NCBI GenBank assembly: GCA_030770535.1
Contig: JASVEC010000001.1
Location: 1,612,001 to 1,676,000 of the forward strand
Source: Batkoa obscura
Lineage: Eukaryota > Entomophthoromycota > Entomophthoromycetes > Entomophthorales > Batkoaceae
Direction of reading: 5' to 3'
Length of the DNA stretch: 64,000 bases
Of this stretch, positions 31,910 to 42,039 are shown in pieces. Position numbers and translations under genes: made by a program. Within the stretch, counting starts at the first letter, position 1. Every line of letters starts with the position of its first letter. The notes under the pieces are model-generated. The model was not told where the DNA came from. It saw nothing but the letters and a program-made list of their open reading frames with translations, and made no database searches.

Positions 31910-33730
31910 GACTTAATAATAATACAAATAGAATGGGACAATTAAAGTAAGGAGGATTAGGGAATTTAATTAATAGAAACTAGGGAAAAAGGAATTGGTA
32001 GATTAAAAAATGAATTTTAAGCAAATAAAAAATAGCAAATTTGGAATTTTATGCAGAGTTATTATAAGGTGATTGGAATAATAATGAATTTCGAACACTT
32101 TTTTTGGCAACTTATTCTTAGTTTTTTAATACAAAAATTAGATATTAAAAATTTAGAACTTTGAAAATGTTACCGCTTTAAAAACAATTTTTATTTTTAT
32201 TTCTCTTATTATTTAAAACTTCAATGCTTCTTCACCCTTTTTACATTTAAAACAAAACTATAAATTAGCTATTGCAACTATGTAGAACAAAACAAAAATA
32301 AAAGTTAACCAGATCAAACTTAACAAACGTCCACTAATTGGTTAAAAATTAAGGTCCAAAATCAGGTGGAGACCCTATCATTAAGTTAAAAATTTCTTGA
32401 TTTGGAAATTATCCCCTTCTTTAAATTCTTGGTGTATCACCTTGCCTTTGATTGGTAGCTCACTTTTTCAAACCCTCCACTAAGTTTTTGCTATTTTGTT
32501 TTAGTAGCTACTGGGGATGATTTAATGCCTAACATTAATTTTTTAAATAAAAAATTAAGCTATTTAGATTTTAGTTCATACTTTTAAGTATAATTTATTT
32601 AAACTACCTCTTGTGTAACTTTATTGATTTATGGATTTATGACATTCATCACAAATAGCATACTCAATTATCAATTTATTTTATCTCGTTTGAACCAAAT
32701 TCTTAATCATAAAGTTATTACTTCACTTTTTTAAAAGTGTTAATCCCAACTATAAAACCGTTATTTTTGTATAAGATTAAAATTAAAGATTTCAACAGAA
32801 TATACTCTTTTTTATCATTTTTTACATTTATATATAATCATCACCCATCAAGTCGTTAAGGCTATTGTTTAACATGCTGTTAAAATTTAAACTGAAATTT
32901 TTTAAAATGCAGGTTTTCAGGAAGATTTATTTCTCAATAATAGTTAAGGTTTTATAAGACCAATCTAAGGTAACGTTTGCATTTTAAAATATTGACTCGA
33001 AAAGGAGAGATAATAGATGAAGCATTTTAATAGTATCCTTTTTATACTATATGTTGTAACACCGCAATATTAAGTTAGCTATCCTTTTTTTAATAGCTAA
33101 TGTGGCTCAATAAAAGTGAACTGGTTTTTTGAAAATCCTGCTTATAATTTCTAGGTAAATATACAATATTTAAAAAGTGGCGATATTAGTAAAAAACATA
33201 ATTCACTTATGATGCTACTATTGAATGTCAAAAATTTGAATATTCACATAGCGTTCAACTATGATCTTCCTTATTTATAAAAATAGCCCTATGCTACTAA
33301 CAAAAACTTTATAAAGCAAATTCACATGTTAAGACATTAATCTTATAAATAGTAAAGATTAAAGATTGAAACGCTCAGTTTCATTTTTCAATGAAGTTAC
33401 TTGTCTGGACAGAGTCAATTCTTAATATCTAAAATACCAAATTAAATTGCGTTTAGCTGGTATCTCTATAGTTGTTTAAAAGTCATAAAATCACAACCGA
33501 TTTCTAAAGCCTAATCCTTATTTTTAGAAGAATTTTAACACAAATTATTTCTTAAATGAGCATTTAGATTGCAAAAGAGTTCCAACAACCATAGTTATGT
33601 AAATAAAGTGCCTATAAAAATACCACTTAGGTAGCCGCCTTAAAGAGTTGCAATAGCTGTAAATGCCTTCATTCTATGATTCGTAAACCAGAGTTATAAT
33701 TTATATATTATTTTGACAATAAAATGTATA
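31910..33730. other. Spacer without supported gene
   Basis: A degenerate MITE-2 at about 33465-33600 (end AAAAGAGTTCCAACAACC) and a second MITE-2-like end at 33641-33661 (AAGAGTTGCAATAGCTGTA). No gene recognised. Confidence 0.45.
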
Positions 33731-33802
33731 TCTCGGGTAGTATAGTGGTGAGTATCCCCGCCTGTCACGCGGGAGACCGGGGTTCAATTCCCCGCTCGAG
33801 AG
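33731..33802 (+). tRNA. tRNA-Asp (GTC), copy 3
   Basis: Identical over 72 nt to the copies at 27837-27908 and 28602-28673. Flanks are unrelated outside the gene apart from a few bases (GTAT before, TC after). Confidence 0.97.
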
Positions 33803-34631
33803 TCATTATGTTTTTTACTTATATTGAGAAAATTTGTAACTTAGTGTAAACATTAAGTAGAAAACGGTTATTCTTTACAATTATTGATTATAACTTGAGT
33901 GACATTCTGTTATTATAAATCAATAAACATTGAATTTTTTACAAATAATTCTGATTTTTTGATAAGCATTTATCATTAAAGACACAGAAGTGTAACAGCA
34001 AGGCGTTTTTGCTGCAGAGTGAATTGTTAATAAAACAAAATGAAACACACTATTAGAATTAATAACTACTGTTTAACAAAGTCAAAATTATCTACAAAAC
34101 CTTAATACTAATTTTATTTTCCTTAATATTCTTTATTTTCCTTTTTACAATTTTCTTTAATATAAAATAATCTGTAATAATTAATCTTTCTTTAATTTAG
34201 CTTTACATGTTTAGGTCAAGGTACCTAAGCTTACACATTGTTTAAATAAGTTAAAACATATACAAAAGATATATAGGGTTATTATGATTAAATAAAAATA
34301 ATCAAATTTAAAAACTATGAATTTACTTTATTTTATTTTATTTTATTTCAAATGCTAAGAAATAATAACTCCCTTTTAAAAAAAGCATTAAATTTTTAGC
34401 AAAGCCCTACTGAATTTTATTGGACTAAACTAAGTGCACGGTAGTGCATGATTGGTATGTGGTAAAATAAAGCGTACTATTGGATAATGTAGTATGTTAC
34501 GTTTTAATTTGTTGACTATTACGAATACATTAGTGGGATGAATTATTGTAGCAATTTGAAATTGTTTAGATAGATTTTAATATTCAACATCCCTCCTTCC
34601 AATTTTATAAGTTTGAAATCAACAATAAAAA
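33803..34631. other. Spacer upstream of THO2
   Basis: Promoter region of the THO2 gene; no clear TATA box close to the ATG. No repeat copy recognised. Confidence 0.45.
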
Positions 34632-37600
34632 ATGGAATTTCCAAATGCTTTGCTATCTATAAATATCGCTGAAATGAGCAGCGAGAGTATCTATCAAATA
34701 GTTCGGGAAATCAAAACTGAAAATATGGTTATCGTTCTTGTTTTTTTCATCTTATCATTTATCAATAATCCTTTCGAATTTCAATTGATTGAACTTGCTA
34801 TACAACACCTCCGTGATCAAGCTAATAACTTTGATGAGATCATGGGTGATGCTTTATTTACTGTTGAGAATCAAGTCGAATCAGAAGAGCACGTTGCTCT
34901 ATTCTATAAGTTTATTTTAGGATTGTTAACTCATGGCTACATCTCCGAAGACGCTCTTGGTGAAAGACTTGACTTTAAAACACTCAAAAGTCTTAAGCTC
35001 ATTAGGGACGACGGTAACTTAAATAAAAGGCTTGTCCGATATAACACTGCTCAATTGTATAAACAGGTTAAATTCAATTTGTTACATGAGTCTTCACTTG
35101 GGTATAGCGCTCTTTTCAATGTCATCTTTTGTGCTTTTATGGATAAGACACCTATTGAGGTTGTTCATCAAGATATAGCTCATTTAGTCGGAGTCCATGC
35201 TCTTGATCCTGCTCATGTAATTGATATCGTTATCTCCGTGTTTGCCCAATGTCTTGAAGATAATTATGAATACTTTTTATTTTTGCTAAGCAATTCTCCT
35301 TGGTTTAATAATGATCGAGACTTGGGGGTCAAAACTTTTACTGATATAATTGCTTTTAAATTGGCTAACCTTTTGGTACTTGGTAATGTATCAGAATCCG
35401 ACTGCATCAGATACTATCACGTTGCTGCTTTGCTTATTAAATGCGGTTTAGTTGACTTAGAAGTCCTTTATTGCAGGCTCTCTCCTTCAGACGAAAAATG
35501 GCAAGAAATCTATAAGGAGTGCTTATACAACATAAAAACTCAAAAGCATAAATTAGCCCAAGGTGTTATGGCAAGCCTTGATGAAACTTCATCAAACGAG
35601 GACGAGGATACAAAAAAAGAAGAAGAAGCAGAAACAGAGGTGGAACCACCCAATCAAAAGTTAGGTTTACTTCGTGCTTTACTATCAATAGGTGCTCTCA
35701 ACGGCTCACAATGGATTATTTGTACTGAACCCACCTTCCTCGGTGCTGATCCTATCAGCTGCAAGCTTTTATGCAGGGTTATTAATAGAATGATTGATTC
35801 TGCCGGAGAAGTTCATAATCCTTCATTTTGCCCAGGGAAATTAGTAGGGCTTTCTGGACCATCTAAGAATGCACCAACTATTGACAAGATGGAAGTCACT
35901 CTTGATCCATTAACTTGCCAAATTAACCACGAATTCTATTGTAGAAATTGGGATAACGAGATTATGAAATTAGGAGTTGCATTTGATAAATTCGATCACG
36001 TATTTCATTGGTTACACTATTTAGGACCTAATATCAATGACTCTTTATTATATAACAAATTAGCCAGCATGGCTAAAAAGCCACTTGAAGACAACGTCAA
36101 CCGTTTAACAGATACACCTTGGTATCAAGTATTAATGAAAACTTTATTGCCAGGGTTACAATTTGTGGGTATGAATATAGGAATCTTTGGTGTATTATGG
36201 GAGACAGTGCGCAAGTTACCCACAGGCTTGAGATATGGTATCTATGGTTTATGGGCTGACAAATCTTTTTCTACTGCTGAGTTTAAAGCCAAAAGAAATT
36301 CAATTAAGATTCAATCAAATCAGCTTATTACTAGAATCACTGACCAGAACTCTGAAGATTTTGCTAGATATTTCAAAGAGTTGATTTATAGAGATCCTAT
36401 CGTTGCTATTCACAAGATTTTATTAGATGTCATGATTTACAACCGCCTTAGCCCTTACCTTGACACTTTTCAATTTATTGCTGACTTTATACCTGACGTT
36501 TTTGTCTTTACTTTCCTTAACTTTCTAAGCGATCCAGAAGCCGGAGACTTACAAGAATCTTCCCGTCTTAAGGATGACTGTATTAACACTGGAGATTGGC
36601 TAAGGAATTTAGCTGACTTTGTTACTCTTATTTCTAGAAAAACTAAAGTATTCCGTTTAGATATTCTCTTCACATATATCATTGACCAGTTACATGCAGG
36701 CAATGGTTTTGATCTTGCCTTTCTTTCAGCATTGCTTCATAAAATGGGTGGTGTAGATAGTACTGAAAATGTCAGTGATGTTTACTTTTTAAGTGGAGGA
36801 AAAAATCTTAGAACCGAAGCCTTTCCACAAGGAGCTTCAATTAAAGCTTCATCCAGCAGTGCCTCTCGCTTATACGAATCCCTTATAGACTCTAAGTCCT
36901 TACCAATATTGCTTGTACTACTCTGTCAACATTTGCAAAGCGTTGTTTATGACAATAAATGCACTCCTTACTTAGAGGAATATGAAATCGATGGTAAGAA
37001 TCTTGTTCCTGGGCTAAAGGATTCCTTTGTAGTCAAATACCATGGCGGGCTTTCTTTCACTAAAGTTAGAGCTTCTCATTATACTTCTGTACAAGATATT
37101 TTGCATCGTCTTACGGATTTTTTGTATATTCAATTAGACCCAAAAGTCAAAGAACCTTTCACCCTTCCTTCTTTAGACCAACTAGTGCATAATTATAAAC
37201 TATCACCTACATTAGCATTCAATATCATTAGACCTCTACTATCTTGTGGCGTGTATAACGAATATATATCTGAGTCCAAGACTTCTAATATAAACAATGA
37301 GATTGAACAGAGTGAGATAGTTGAAGGAAAAGAACAACTTGATCAAAATAGTATTGTAAACCTTGGTCAAGAAAACTCAGAAACACCCAACAAGATTTGG
37401 TTAAATAGCATTAAACCTATTTTCATTCAAATAGAGAATTTTATCAATAAGCCTGTTTTATCAATAATTAATGTTGGTTTTTATGCTACTTTCTGGCAAC
37501 TTAGATTATACGATATCAACATTCCTTTTGCCCAATATCAAGCTCAATTCGATATCTTTGATCCACAAATTCAGTCGCTTATAAGTGATAGTAAAAAGAG

Positions 37601-40220
37601 ACGTCTTAATTCCGAGGAAAAAGAAAAACTTGGTGAGCTTAGGGAGCGTCGCGAAGCCTTAGAAAAGGAGCTAGAGACTCAGAAAAGACTACATGCCTTA
37701 ACAACTAACCGAATCAATCGTGAGAAGGATAATTGGTTTGCTACAGATGCGAATCCATCCGATATCATGGACCACATCATTACTTCCTGTCTACTTCCTC
37801 GTCTTGTATTTTCTGATTCTGATGCAGTTTATTGTGCAAAATTTTTGTTCCTGTTACATTCGTTTAATTTTAATAACTTTTCAATTACAGTAATGGTTAC
37901 TAAACTTTTAAAGTACTTCAAACAGCTTTTGTCTACTTGTACTAAATCTGAAGGACGTTTCCTTGCCCTTTTCACCAAAGAATTGTTTCAGTTTTTAAAG
38001 AATTGGTATTCTAAGGAGGAAGAATATAAAATAGACATCATAGAAAAGAAGTGTTATGGATTTGCTTTAAATTCTGGATTATTGGAAATCCCCAACATTG
38101 AAAATATTCAATCTGATTATCTTCCACATGATGAATATTGTAAACTTTATCACCAATGGGAAGCTAATCTATTTAATATATGTTGTTTTGGCCTAGATTC
38201 TGCTCAGTATCTTCAGACATTTAATACAGTTGAGATACTCGTAAAACTAGACAATATCTTCCCACGCTCAAACACACACATCGAAGGTTTAATTAGAAAA
38301 GCTGATGATGCAATTGCCAATGATTCCAACAGAGAATACACTTCTCTACTTATTACTTATCGTGGTATATTACAATTCATGATTAGGGCAAGACAAAATA
38401 ACGAAAATAGGCTACCTAACGGTGCTGATCCTAGAAGAGAATCAACTACGCGAGCTAATAGGCCAAGCAATACAGATCCATATTCTAGACAAAACCGTCC
38501 TTCTAACATTGGTTCAAGAACTACCACTTCAAGAGATGATAGCTCAAGAGCTAACCTCAGACCTGATAGAGGAAGTTCTAGAAATGACTATGATAGAAAT
38601 ACCAGAAGATCTCCTGCGCGCACCTCCAATTCAACTCGCCATTCTAGTGGAAGAACTAGGCCAATGTCTCGAGGTAGAGAAGATGAAGGACCTTCATCAA
38701 CTCAACGTAAGCCTGAGACATCTCCTGGTAACGGACAATCTCGCTTGCAAACTGGTGAGCCAGTTCTTAAAGAACAGCCTTATACTAAGCAAGAGGTGCA
38801 AGTCGATCAAAATCAAACCCAAAGCACTCAAAGTCGTGATGCCGGTTATGTACGTAATGATCAACCATCTCAACGATCTAGATCGGATGAATTTAAGGAG
38901 CATGGGAATAATGTTCCTCAACCTAACGTTGAACCTAAATCTAATACTCCAGCCCATGGCGGTCAACGTCGTCAACCACTAGCCAACACTAGACCTCCAG
39001 TAGCTCAACAAGTTGACCAAAAGCCTTATCCTTCAAATAATAATAAAAACCAAGCTCCAACATCTCAACAAAAAAGTCCAGAGCAAAGGCTTCAACCTCA
39101 ATCTAATGTAGACAAAGCTCCACCATCTCAAGCTCAGCCTAATAATTCTGGGCAAAGAAATCAAGCTCCATTTAATGATAATAAAGTCCCAACTCCTCAA
39201 CTCCAATCTAATAACTCTGGTCAAAATCACCAGGCCTCGTCTAATAACAATAGACCTGCCCCACCTCAATCTTATCCAAGTAACTCTGGTTCACTTGGAC
39301 AAAGAAACCAACCTCCACAGAACGAAAACAGAAACCTTCCCCTTCCTCAATCACGCTCTAATAATAGATATGATAAGTTGGGAGATAGACTATCAGGTCC
39401 TCAGAAGCATCAATCTAATGATGTACAAGGACCACAAAGAGCATCTGGGTCAATGAATACAAGCAATAATAGTCAAGGGCGTGTTGTAGCTAATAACAAT
39501 ACAGGCAGTTATACTAATGAAAGAGTCCATTCATCCCAGGGAAATGAACATCAACAAATGCCTGTAAGAGGTACTCGTAGTATTGTAGCTAATACCAATG
39601 AACGTGATCACCGCGATTATCCCGATCAGCGTAATCAACGCCAAGATAATAGGCAGGAGTTGTTTAACTCGACGAATCAACACAGTCAACGTCAAGATCC
39701 ATCTAATAATTCAACAAACCAAGGGATGCGTTCAAGTAACCCTCAAGTAAGAAGCCCTAAGCGCCAGCGTGGGGATAATATGGGAGGTTATCAAAACAAT
39801 GAGGGAAATTTCCGTAATACGAAAGTGAAATTTAATAATGAACAGGATGATTATGACAATCATTATAAACAGGGTCAATATAAAGACCACTATCCTCATA
39901 TGGATCAAAATAACTTTGATAGAAACCGTCGACATGATAATTTCAATCGTTCTAGGAATTTAATGAATGCTCATTTGCGTGATTCACGTGGTAATTTTGG
40001 GAATCAGCATAGAGATGGTTTCCAAGGTCAAAATCAACGTAGAGATCAAAATCAACGTAGGGATGATGATTATCAAGGTCAAGGTCAACGTAGAGATGGT
40101 GATGATGACTTCCAAGGCCAAAACCAACGCAGGGACCAAAATCAACGTAGAGATAATGATGATTTCCAAGGGCAACCACCTCGTGGTAATTATTATTCAG
40201 GCTCTCGCTCTCGCCGTTAA
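34632..40220 (+). CDS. THO2: THO complex subunit 2 (mRNP assembly and export)
   Basis: 1862 residues in one exon, longer than human THOC2 or yeast Tho2 (about 1600). THO loads export factors on nascent transcripts in the nucleus, and THO2 is its scaffold. Recognisable THO2 stretches: WYQVLMKTLLPGL and KLPTGLRYGIYGLW (about residues 500-540), SLPILLVLLCQHLQSVVYD (about 750-775), FYATFWQLRLYDINIP (about 945-965), the charged coiled coil EEKEKLGELRERREALEKE (about 990-1015) and CLLPRLVFSDSDAVYCAKF. An acidic insertion (TSSNEDEDTKKEEEAE) lies near 315. From about 1260 to the end the chain is a 600-residue disordered Gln/Asn/Arg-rich tail with RR-D repeats and a final GSRSRR, probably for RNA binding. 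Codon use is much less AT-biased than in the neighbours. No introns, unlike most conserved genes here. Confidence 0.92.
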   Translation: MEFPNALLSINIAEMSSESIYQIVREIKTENMVIVLVFFILSFINNPFEFQLIELAIQHLRDQANNFDEIMGDALFTVENQVESEEHVALFYKFILGLLTHGYISEDALGERLDFKTLKSLKLIRDDGNLNKRLVRYNTAQLYKQVKFNLLHESSLGYSALFNVIFCAFMDKTPIEVVHQDIAHLVGVHALDPAHVIDIVISVFAQCLEDNYEYFLFLLSNSPWFNNDRDLGVKTFTDIIAFKLANLLVLGNVSESDCIRYYHVAALLIKCGLVDLEVLYCRLSPSDEKWQEIYKECLYNIKTQKHKLAQGVMASLDETSSNEDEDTKKEEEAETEVEPPNQKLGLLRALLSIGALNGSQWIICTEPTFLGADPISCKLLCRVINRMIDSAGEVHNPSFCPGKLVGLSGPSKNAPTIDKMEVTLDPLTCQINHEFYCRNWDNEIMKLGVAFDKFDHVFHWLHYLGPNINDSLLYNKLASMAKKPLEDNVNRLTDTPWYQVLMKTLLPGLQFVGMNIGIFGVLWETVRKLPTGLRYGIYGLWADKSFSTAEFKAKRNSIKIQSNQLITRITDQNSEDFARYFKELIYRDPIVAIHKILLDVMIYNRLSPYLDTFQFIADFIPDVFVFTFLNFLSDPEAGDLQESSRLKDDCINTGDWLRNLADFVTLISRKTKVFRLDILFTYIIDQLHAGNGFDLAFLSALLHKMGGVDSTENVSDVYFLSGGKNLRTEAFPQGASIKASSSSASRLYESLIDSKSLPILLVLLCQHLQSVVYDNKCTPYLEEYEIDGKNLVPGLKDSFVVKYHGGLSFTKVRASHYTSVQDILHRLTDFLYIQLDPKVKEPFTLPSLDQLVHNYKLSPTLAFNIIRPLLSCGVYNEYISESKTSNINNEIEQSEIVEGKEQLDQNSIVNLGQENSETPNKIWLNSIKPIFIQIENFINKPVLSIINVGFYATFWQLRLYDINIPFAQYQAQFDIFDPQIQSLISDSKKRRLNSEEKEKLGELRERREALEKELETQKRLHALTTNRINREKDNWFATDANPSDIMDHIITSCLLPRLVFSDSDAVYCAKFLFLLHSFNFNNFSITVMVTKLLKYFKQLLSTCTKSEGRFLALFTKELFQFLKNWYSKEEEYKIDIIEKKCYGFALNSGLLEIPNIENIQSDYLPHDEYCKLYHQWEANLFNICCFGLDSAQYLQTFNTVEILVKLDNIFPRSNTHIEGLIRKADDAIANDSNREYTSLLITYRGILQFMIRARQNNENRLPNGADPRRESTTRANRPSNTDPYSRQNRPSNIGSRTTTSRDDSSRANLRPDRGSSRNDYDRNTRRSPARTSNSTRHSSGRTRPMSRGREDEGPSSTQRKPETSPGNGQSRLQTGEPVLKEQPYTKQEVQVDQNQTQSTQSRDAGYVRNDQPSQRSRSDEFKEHGNNVPQPNVEPKSNTPAHGGQRRQPLANTRPPVAQQVDQKPYPSNNNKNQAPTSQQKSPEQRLQPQSNVDKAPPSQAQPNNSGQRNQAPFNDNKVPTPQLQSNNSGQNHQASSNNNRPAPPQSYPSNSGSLGQRNQPPQNENRNLPLPQSRSNNRYDKLGDRLSGPQKHQSNDVQGPQRASGSMNTSNNSQGRVVANNNTGSYTNERVHSSQGNEHQQMPVRGTRSIVANTNERDHRDYPDQRNQRQDNRQELFNSTNQHSQRQDPSNNSTNQGMRSSNPQVRSPKRQRGDNMGGYQNNEGNFRNTKVKFNNEQDDYDNHYKQGQYKDHYPHMDQNNFDRNRRHDNFNRSRNLMNAHLRDSRGNFGNQHRDGFQGQNQRRDQNQRRDDDYQGQGQRRDGDDDFQGQNQRRDQNQRRDNDDFQGQPPRGNYYSGSRSRR

Positions 40221-40732
40221 AAGCCTTTAAGTACGTTTGGTTCATTTTTAAACTCAAAGCTTATTACTCAATAGCTTTATAGAGTTGGGTATAAAGATAA
40301 GATATTGATTATAATGATATTTCCTATCAAACATGAACTTTATTTTCTCAATAAATTTATAGTATTTGAATAAGTTTAAAATAAGTTATAAAAAATCTAT
40401 AAAGATGGGAGTAAATTTAAAAACTTAGAACTAAAATATAATTTTCGAATTTATTTAGGTTTAAATTTGTAAAGTTTGTATGTTATGTGTTTTTTTATCC
40501 CACTATTTTCTGCTTTTTATATTATAAAACGATGGGAAATTATTAGCTAAACACTGAGGTAAAAAAGTATTACAATATGAGGGTGCTATAAAAATAAACA
40601 AAGCAACATTTTTAAAATAAATCAAAAGCGGAAAAAAATGAGTCCCAGGTTTAAACTATCTCACGTTAAAAGTAAGTTTACTAAATTTAATATCAAATAG
40701 TCAATTAATTTATTTATATATATATCGTTCAA
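40221..40732. other. Convergent spacer
   Basis: 513 bp between the 3' ends of THO2 and the tyrosinase gene. Contains ATGAGGGTGCTATAAAAATA at 40576, only loosely like a MITE-1 end. No gene. Confidence 0.5.
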
Positions 40733-41992
40733 TTAAGAATGTTTAGATCTACTCCCTTTAATAAACTCTCTTTGAGGCTTTGTTTTAAAAGCAAGCGAAA
40801 CAAAGTTAGGCACTTTATTAAGCAGATCTATGTAATAGTTTTGTAAAGCTTCGTTTTGTCTCACTCTAGTCAAATTAAGTTTGTTCATTTGGGCCCATTT
40901 AACTGGCATTGGATTTCTTTTAACAACTTTATAAGGCCTCAAGCCTTTAGGTGCAACTGTGCTAACATTACTAGTTATTGGACCAACTTGATTTGAAAGC
41001 TTTGAAATTAATTGAGGCAGTGTCAATTGCGAATTGATTCCATTTAAAATCGGATTGTTATCAATTAAACTTTCTATCACATTCGTGACAGCTGGTACTG
41101 GGTTATAAGACCTTCTCTGTACATTTTGTTTTAATGTAGTTGGGTAGGAAGGATAGGTGTAACAATATATATCTTTAGTGGTATTTAAAGTGCTGTTCAC
41201 GTCATACTTCCAAGTAATCAATGGGTCATTGAGCCCTACTTTAGTTTGATAAATATCCCCATCGTACTGCAACGACTCTGGATTTCTACGCTGCCAATTA
41301 TACCACAAAAGATCCATAAATGAATGATGTAAATAAAACAATGGATCGTTTGGTGATATCATCTGAGTAAAATCCATCCCACCGCCAATATTATTATGAG
41401 GATCTGCATGTACCTGCTCCAGATTATCTTCAAAATCAGAAAACTTTTTTAGGTTCAAGAAAGGGTTAATCACTTCTGGAATTGCAAATTTACTTATTTT
41501 AGAGCCTAAATCATAGCTTCTTTGCAAACAATGATCTTTATCATACTTTAAAGTCATATAAGCAAATTCGCCATCTTGTACGCAGTAAGTGTCATTGCTA
41601 TTACCATTGCTACCAAAATACCAATCCGAAAGCACTAGAGAGTCTTGTGGTGCTTGGGCATCGATGGACCAATCCCAATAAGGTAGCATAACCGAACTAT
41701 CAATCTTTTGTAGCTCTATTTCATATAGTCGGATAAAGTGACGATGCCAGGGTAAGAACCTAGGGACTGAGTGGGAGATCTCATGGTTTTCATTATGTAC
41801 TTTGGTAAATTGTTCATGAATTGATAAGTTAGTATTACTATACTGTGTGTTATGTAAGGACCTTACGGCATCAGTAAATCTATATAATTCATCCGAAGTG
41901 AGGTCACGGATTTCTTTACGTTGTTGTGGAGAGGTACACGTTTGCGTGCAAACAGTGGCAACAAATAATAAAAGGAGGTATAGTAATCTCAT
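40733..41992 (-). CDS. Secreted tyrosinase (polyphenol oxidase)
   Basis: 419 residues, single exon. Residues 1-16 (MRLLYLLLLFVATVCT) are a signal peptide. Copper A site: His66 (VHNENH), His74 and His83 in SHSVPRFLPWHRHF, followed by the usual Glu. Copper B site: His195 and His199 in VHADPHNNIGGGM, then PNDPLFYLHHSFMDLLW (His222/223). Both sites are complete, so an active type-3 copper enzyme is expected: hydroxylation of monophenols and oxidation of diphenols to quinones, leading to melanin or wall cross-linking. It is a short secreted form rather than the intracellular mushroom type; the last 130 residues may form a lid domain that is removed. Function of the dibasic QRRSYNP site is inference. 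TATA box 40 bp upstream. Convergent with THO2. Confidence 0.93.
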   Translation of the reverse strand: MRLLYLLLLFVATVCTQTCTSPQQRKEIRDLTSDELYRFTDAVRSLHNTQYSNTNLSIHEQFTKVHNENHEISHSVPRFLPWHRHFIRLYEIELQKIDSSVMLPYWDWSIDAQAPQDSLVLSDWYFGSNGNSNDTYCVQDGEFAYMTLKYDKDHCLQRSYDLGSKISKFAIPEVINPFLNLKKFSDFEDNLEQVHADPHNNIGGGMDFTQMISPNDPLFYLHHSFMDLLWYNWQRRNPESLQYDGDIYQTKVGLNDPLITWKYDVNSTLNTTKDIYCYTYPSYPTTLKQNVQRRSYNPVPAVTNVIESLIDNNPILNGINSQLTLPQLISKLSNQVGPITSNVSTVAPKGLRPYKVVKRNPMPVKWAQMNKLNLTRVRQNEALQNYYIDLLNKVPNFVSLAFKTKPQREFIKGSRSKHS

Positions 41993-42031
41993 TCAAATAA
42001 TTAGTTTTTTAATATTAAGGGTTTTTTAATG

Positions 42032-42039
42032 TATTTATA
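42032..42039 (-). promoter_or_regulatory. TATA box of tyrosinase gene
   Basis: TATAAATA on the minus strand, 40 bp before ATG 41992. Confidence 0.55.

Noticed and set aside
39952-40257. Minus-strand frames opposite the THO2 tail
   Set aside because: Shadows of the repeated RR-D and GQ codons.
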